Origin: Rhizorhabdus sp049889055
GTDB taxonomy: Bacteria > Pseudomonadota > Alphaproteobacteria > Sphingomonadales > Sphingomonadaceae
Direction: 5' to 3'
Assembly (NCBI RefSeq): GCF_049889055.1
Contig: NZ_JBLTWO010000002.1
Span: 496,001-560,000 of the forward strand
DNA: 64,000 nt
In this document: positions 60,268-64,000 of the stretch, one piece after another
How positions within the stretch are numbered: position 1 is the stretch's first letter
Layout of the letters: each line of letters begins with the position of its first letter
The notes under the pieces: model-generated
What the model saw: the letters and a program-made list of their open reading frames with translations, nothing else
Told to the model about the DNA's origin: nothing
Database searches by the model: none
Program-made: the position numbers and the translations under genes

Positions 60268-61160
60268 TCCGCGCGCTGGGTCTCGCCCTCGCCGCCGGGC
60301 TCCTCGCGGGAGCAGCCGGCGGGGACGACCCTTTGACCCGGCCGATCACCGGAACCGACGCGGCGCGCTGGCTCGAGCCGGACGCGCCGCTGCGCGTTTT
60401 GCCGGGGCTTGGCTATGTCGGGCCCAGGCGGGTCAAGCAGGCCGTGATCGACACCGGCCAGGGCCTCATCCTGATCGACGCCGGTCTGCCCGAGGGGCTG
60501 CCCGTCCTGCGCGCGCATCTCGCCGAACTCGGCTATCGTATCGATCAGATCCGATGGCTCCTGGTCACCGAACCGCATTATGACCATGCGGGAGCGATCG
60601 CCGCCATCGTGCGCGAAAGCGGTGCGCGCGTGTATGCGTCGGCCTCCGCCGCCGCCGCATTGCGACGCGGCCTCAGCGGCGATGAGGACCCGCAGCGGGC
60701 GAGCCTGATCGCCTACCCTCGGGTCGAGAGGGTAACCGTGGTCGAGGACGGGCGCAGGCTGCGCTTCGGCCGCGTCACGATGAAGGCGCGGGCTATGCCC
60801 GGGCATACGCCGGGATCGATGGGCTGGTCATGGCGCTCTTGCAGCCCGAAAGCCGGTTGCATCCCGATATTCTTCGCGGCCAGCCTCAACTCGCTGACGG
60901 CCGGCAGCTACCGTTACCGCGACCATCCCGAGCTCGTCGCCGCTTTCCGCCGCAGCCTGGCGATGCTGCGCGACGAACCCTGCGACATACTTCTGTCCAA
61001 CCATGCGGAGCATTCGGGCGCTGACCTGAGGGCAATGGCGCGACGATCAGGCGCCACTCCCGACCCGATGCGCGCGCCCGGCGCCTGCAAGGCCATGGCG
61101 GACAAATATTCCGCGCTGCTCGATGCCGAACTGGCGCGCGAGGATGCGACCTCACAATAG
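60264..61160 (+). CDS. B3-like metallo-beta-lactamase-fold hydrolase with Glu in the first metal ligand
   Basis: The 298-residue protein starts at TTG 60264, with AGGAAG ahead, and has a signal peptide (ALGLALAAGLLAGAAGG). The metal motif reads TEPHYDHAG: Glu 103, His 105, Asp 107, His 108, where most enzymes have HxHxDH. His 181 sits in MPGHTPGSMGWSW and a further His 247 in LLSNHAEHSG, a B3-subclass layout. A Glu at this place is known from the sphingomonad B3-E type (SIE-1, from memory). A catabolic hydrolase or a beta-lactamase are both possible. Confidence 0.8.
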   Translation: MIRALGLALAAGLLAGAAGGDDPLTRPITGTDAARWLEPDAPLRVLPGLGYVGPRRVKQAVIDTGQGLILIDAGLPEGLPVLRAHLAELGYRIDQIRWLLVTEPHYDHAGAIAAIVRESGARVYASASAAAALRRGLSGDEDPQRASLIAYPRVERVTVVEDGRRLRFGRVTMKARAMPGHTPGSMGWSWRSCSPKAGCIPIFFAASLNSLTAGSYRYRDHPELVAAFRRSLAMLRDEPCDILLSNHAEHSGADLRAMARRSGATPDPMRAPGACKAMADKYSALLDAELAREDATSQ

Positions 61161-61175
61161 AAGGCCCAATTGAAA

Positions 61176-61199
61176 AGGGCGGCCCGATCGGACCGCCCC
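61176..61199. terminator. Bidirectional hairpin terminator
   Basis: GGGCGG at 61177-61182 pairs with CCGCCC at 61193-61198, and CCGATCGG forms an inner palindrome. It lies between the convergent MBL-fold and YWLGG-membrane genes. Confidence 0.7.
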
Positions 61200-61224
61200 T
61201 TCCCGTTTGCGCTTCTCGCGTTTC

Positions 61225-61902
61225 TCAGAACGGCTTGACCGTTCCCAGAAAGCAGATCCCCGAAATGGTGATCCAATAGACATAGGCCATCAGGCGGCCA
61301 TAGAGGAACTCGCGTTCCAGCGCGGCTTCCTCGGCCGGGTTGGGACCCTCCGCCAGTCGGCGGAAACGAACCGTCCACAGGCGCATGATCCAGCGCAGAC
61401 CGAGGCCGATGCACAGGGTGAAGCCATAGAGCGTCAGCTTCGTGGCGTACCAGCGCGACCCTTCGCCCGCCTCGAGCGGCCCATGGCCGAGCAGCGACGA
61501 GATGCCGACCACGAAGAGCGTCGGGATCAGAACCCAGCGGATCTTCTCGTCGAGCTTGGTCAGCATCACGCCCGTATCGGTCTCACGCTTGATGAACGCG
61601 CTCCAGCAGAGGGCGAGCCAGCCCGCGACGAACACCCACATCGCGGTCAGGAAATTCCCGCCATAAGGCTGCAGACCATAGATGTGGCCCATGTGCAGCC
61701 CCAGCGGGAGCAGCAGGATAATGCCGGTCCGCGCCAGGATGTCGATGCGATAGGCGGTTTCCATGTGCCGCCTGCGCTCCTCCATCGAGAGCTTGCGATT
61801 GATGATGTTGAAGCTGGTCTGGAACACCCCCCACTCGCCACCCAGCCAATAGACCATGGAAACGATGTGGACCCAGCGCAGGATCAATACTTCTTCCAAC
61901 AA
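61225..61902 (-). CDS. Membrane protein with YWLGG motif (copy 2)
   Basis: The 225-residue product starts at TTG 61902 behind AAGGGGA. It has six spans, and TM1 carries VHIVSMVYWLGGEWGVFQTS, parallel to the copy at 45730. It ends the catabolic region on the minus strand, converging on the MBL-fold gene. A heme, copper or quinone binding role is possible but cannot be shown. Confidence 0.65.
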   Translation of the reverse strand: MLEEVLILRWVHIVSMVYWLGGEWGVFQTSFNIINRKLSMEERRRHMETAYRIDILARTGIILLLPLGLHMGHIYGLQPYGGNFLTAMWVFVAGWLALCWSAFIKRETDTGVMLTKLDEKIRWVLIPTLFVVGISSLLGHGPLEAGEGSRWYATKLTLYGFTLCIGLGLRWIMRLWTVRFRRLAEGPNPAEEAALEREFLYGRLMAYVYWITISGICFLGTVKPF

Positions 61903-62476
61903 CGACTTTCCCCTTAACTGTGGAAGCCGCCACTAAGCCACTGCGCGTCAGCCTCGGGAGAGCCGCTCCACCCAGTCGGTGACCGGTGGATCGGGAACTC
62001 CATGGCTTCGACCTCCTGCTGGAAGCCGCGCATGACGCGGGCGATAGACGCCCTCATGGCGATGCCTCGTTCCTCGCCGGCACGCGCGTCCGGCTCGAAG
62101 TTCTCGATGGCACCACGGCCGACGGAGCCTTGCGCCTCCAGCAGCCGTTCAACAATATTCAGGCATTCCCGCGCCAGGCCGGTTCGACCGTCAGCGACAA
62201 CGCCAGCGAATACGGACAGTCGATCTCCTGCATGATGCCGAAATCTCCCTTACTGCCGGCTGATCTACCACCAGAGGTTTGCAGTCCCCCTGGGCATTCC
62301 AGTTTACAGTGCGCCCGTGATCGATCTCGTCGCCATCCAGCAAGCATCGAAACAGACTCTTGTCGGAAACTGCTCGCACACCGGTCACAAAATGGATGAT
62401 CGATCGCGAATTCGGCGTCTTCCGCCACCGCCTCGCCTTCATGCTGCCCCGCACCCGGCGAGCTATGGAAGCCGGT
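61903..62476. other. Long gap with only weak, broken reading frames
   Basis: Several overlapping short frames exist here, none with a start, ribosome site and good coding pattern together. On the minus strand a reading frame from about 62247 down to 61934 (LARECLNIVERLLEAQGSVG) looks coding but has no start and is preceded by a stop; a frameshift would join it to sequence near 62300. This may be a decaying gene. Confidence 0.4.
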
Positions 62477-62770
62477 TCAAGCGCCGACGAGCACTATGTC
62501 GATGTCAGCCAGACCTTCGCGAAGCCGTCTGGCGTCCGCATATTCAGGAGAGTTGTAGAAGGACAAAGCCGCTTCCCGGTCCGGCCATTCCGACACGACC
62601 ACCGACGCGCCATCCGTTCCGCTGCCTTCTAGGACGGTCGCCCCCGGTGCCCGGACGACATAACGGCCGCCATGGGCCTCCAATATCTCGGCCGCCTTCT
62701 GGGAATAGCCGCAGGCCATGAAGGCGTCGCGATCCCTGAGCTTTGCGGTTACGACCAGCCATGCGGGCAT
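62477..62770 (-). CDS. DUF1330-family small protein
   Basis: The 97-residue ferredoxin-fold protein has MPAWLVVTAKLRDRDAFMAC, ILEAHGGRYVVRAPGATVLE, VVSEWPDREAALSFYNSPEY and ADIDIVLVGA, the DUF1330 pattern. The true role is unknown. The 300 bases upstream hold no gene. Confidence 0.85.
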   Translation of the reverse strand: MPAWLVVTAKLRDRDAFMACGYSQKAAEILEAHGGRYVVRAPGATVLEGSGTDGASVVVSEWPDREAALSFYNSPEYADARRLREGLADIDIVLVGA

Positions 62771-63074
62771 GATGACGCTCCTGTTCCTGTCCGGACCCGA
62801 ACTGCACGCCTTGCGCCGCGACTTCAGCGGGCGACAGCCGGCCTATCCGGCCAGCGGAAGATCGCACGGCGCTTCATATTTCCGGCTCAAGCCATTGCAA
62901 TCAAAGGCTCCTATGCAGCTCGCCAAGGCCCCTAACCTGCGCAGATGCGGCATCCGAAAAGCCGCTTGGCGGATAAGTCTGTCCGAAAATATCCGGCGCC
63001 GACGCCGGAGGCATAGCAACATCGTTCGAAACCAAGGCGGCGATTCCGCCGTGCGACAAGCCATCGGGGATAAC
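62771..63074. other. Gap between DUF1330 and hyuA genes with no gene seen
   Basis: The region of 304 bases lies between two divergent genes and must hold their promoters. I see no convincing ORF, hairpin or strong operator. A GGGGATAAC just before ATG 63075 may serve as the hyuA ribosome site. Confidence 0.5.
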
Positions 63075-64000
63075 ATGACCTATCGATTGGGTGTGGACGT
63101 GGGCGGCACCTTCACCGACCTGCTGTTGTTCAACCAGAGCAGCGGAGAGTTCTGGCGCAACAAGACGCCGTCGACCCCGCACGACAGTTCGGAGGGCATC
63201 CTCAACGGCGTGACGGCGATCTGCGAGAAGGCCGGGATCAGCCCGTCCGACGTCGAGTTCTTCCTGCACGGCACCACCGTTGCCACCAATGCGGTGCTGG
63301 AGGGCAAGGGAGCGCGCGTCGGGCTGATCACCACCGACGGCTATCGCCAGGTCATGCAGATCGCGCGCAGCTTCGTGCCGGGCGGTCTGGCGGGATGGAT
63401 CGTGTGGCCGAAGCCGGTGCCGCTCGCCGCGCTCGAGGACACGATCGAGGTCCGGGGCCGGATGGACGCGCACGGCCGCGAGCTCGCCCCGCTCGACGAG
63501 GCGCAGGTCCGTGATGCGCTGATCGCGCTGCGCGACAGCGGGGTCGAAGCGCTGACCGTCAGCCTCGTCAACGCTTACCTCAACGGCGCGCATGAGTGCC
63601 GGATCGGCGAACTGGCAGCCGAGATCATGCCGGGCCTGCCCATTTCACTGTCGCATCAGGTCCTGCCCGAAATGCAGGAATATGAGCGCACCCTGACCAC
63701 GGTCGCCAATGCAGCCGTACGCCCCGTCGTGGGCAAATATGTCCGCAACCTGCGCGATCGCCTGCGCGGCGCGGGCATGGCAGGTTCGCTCTCGCTGCTG
63801 CGCTCGGACGGCGGCCTGATGTCGTCGGAGAAGTCCGAGGAGCATCCGGTCTCGCTGCTGATGTCGGGTCCGGCGGGCGGCGTCACCGGCGCGATCTGGG
63901 TCGGCCGCAATGCCGGCATCAAGAATATTCTGACCCTCGACGTCGGCGGCACCTCGACCGACGTGGCGCTGATCGAAAATCTCGAGGCGCGGCGCCAGCG
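63075..64000 (+). CDS. Hydantoinase/oxoprolinase A subunit (3' end cut by window)
   Basis: The frame starts at ATG 63075 and stays open to the window edge, giving about 309 residues. It has LGVDVGGTFTDLLLFNQSSG, FFLHGTTVATNAVLEGKGAR, LPEMQEYERTLTTVANAAVR, SLLMSGPAGGVTGAIWVG and LTLDVGGTSTDVALIE, the ATP-binding repeats of HyuA/OplA. It probably hydrolyses a hydantoin, 5-oxoproline or N-methylhydantoin with ATP, together with a B subunit expected to the right of the window. Confidence 0.9.
   Translation, partial: MTYRLGVDVGGTFTDLLLFNQSSGEFWRNKTPSTPHDSSEGILNGVTAICEKAGISPSDVEFFLHGTTVATNAVLEGKGARVGLITTDGYRQVMQIARSFVPGGLAGWIVWPKPVPLAALEDTIEVRGRMDAHGRELAPLDEAQVRDALIALRDSGVEALTVSLVNAYLNGAHECRIGELAAEIMPGLPISLSHQVLPEMQEYERTLTTVANAAVRPVVGKYVRNLRDRLRGAGMAGSLSLLRSDGGLMSSEKSEEHPVSLLMSGPAGGVTGAIWVGRNAGIKNILTLDVGGTSTDVALIENLEARRQ

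Noticed and set aside
1..64000. CRISPR arrays, insertion sequences, phage genes
   Set aside because: No regular direct repeats, transposase, integrase or phage structural genes were seen on either strand.

Overview
The window looks like a chromosome segment from a GC-rich alphaproteobacterium, most likely a sphingomonad. This is inferred from gene content: a SciP/DUF1153 CtrA-inhibitor-like gene, an EipA/DUF1134 envelope protein, a YdcH/DUF465 small protein, an EcfG-like GGAAC-N16-CGTA promoter ahead of a stress membrane protein, and a large catabolic region rich in MFS, SDR, REDY/HapK and DUF1838 families. No rRNA, insertion sequence or CRISPR array was seen. One tRNA gene, tRNA-Ser(GCT), is present.

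Left part (1-3409): a tightly overlapping plus-strand operon of an isochorismatase-like hydrolase (cut by the window edge), two paralogous PuuE-type polysaccharide-deacetylase-like proteins and a medium-chain dehydrogenase. It probably handles an amide or ureide-type substrate. Next (3545-5391) comes a visibly AT-richer island of four small genes lying against the 3' side of tRNA-Ser: a Panacea (DUF4065) protein, a two-segment membrane protein, a DUF1493 acyl-carrier-like protein with membrane segments, and a membrane-anchored coiled protein. This is a candidate toxin-antitoxin or defence locus.

Housekeeping part (5549-38686): eipA; aroC, acylphosphatase and pgeF; fabI; a YihY protein; a CbpA-like DnaJ; two ABC1/UbiB kinases; a LysR gene divergent from ilvD; a DCC1-like oxidoreductase, UbiB and SDR operon; the conserved transglutaminase, ATP-grasp/alpha-E and transglutaminase-amidoligase operon; a prolyl oligopeptidase; a MocR regulator with pdxH and a divergent LysE exporter; a CDF transporter; phzF; mnmA; sciP; and a GlsB/YeaQ-like gene.

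Right part (38735-61902): a catabolic supercluster. A GntR/UTRA regulator and two MFS transporters accompany a fused double alpha/beta-hydrolase-like protein, a second such protein, two cupin or lipocalin-like proteins, a VOC protein, MmgE/PrpD, SDR, HapK, a methyltransferase, an FAD-linked oxidase and an MDR reductase. They are followed by a translationally coupled module of LeuC/LeuD-like dehydratase, HMG-CoA-lyase-like enzyme and CaiB/BaiF CoA-transferase, then DUF1838 and a B3-like metallo-beta-lactamase-fold protein with Glu at the first metal-ligand position. Two related membrane proteins with a YWLGG motif bracket parts of it. AT-rich dyads lie in three of its promoter regions. The logic suggests uptake, ring or ester processing, oxidation, then dehydration or isomerisation, CoA activation and retro-aldol cleavage of an unidentified substrate.

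Right edge (62477-64000): a DUF1330 protein and the start of a hydantoinase/oxoprolinase A subunit.
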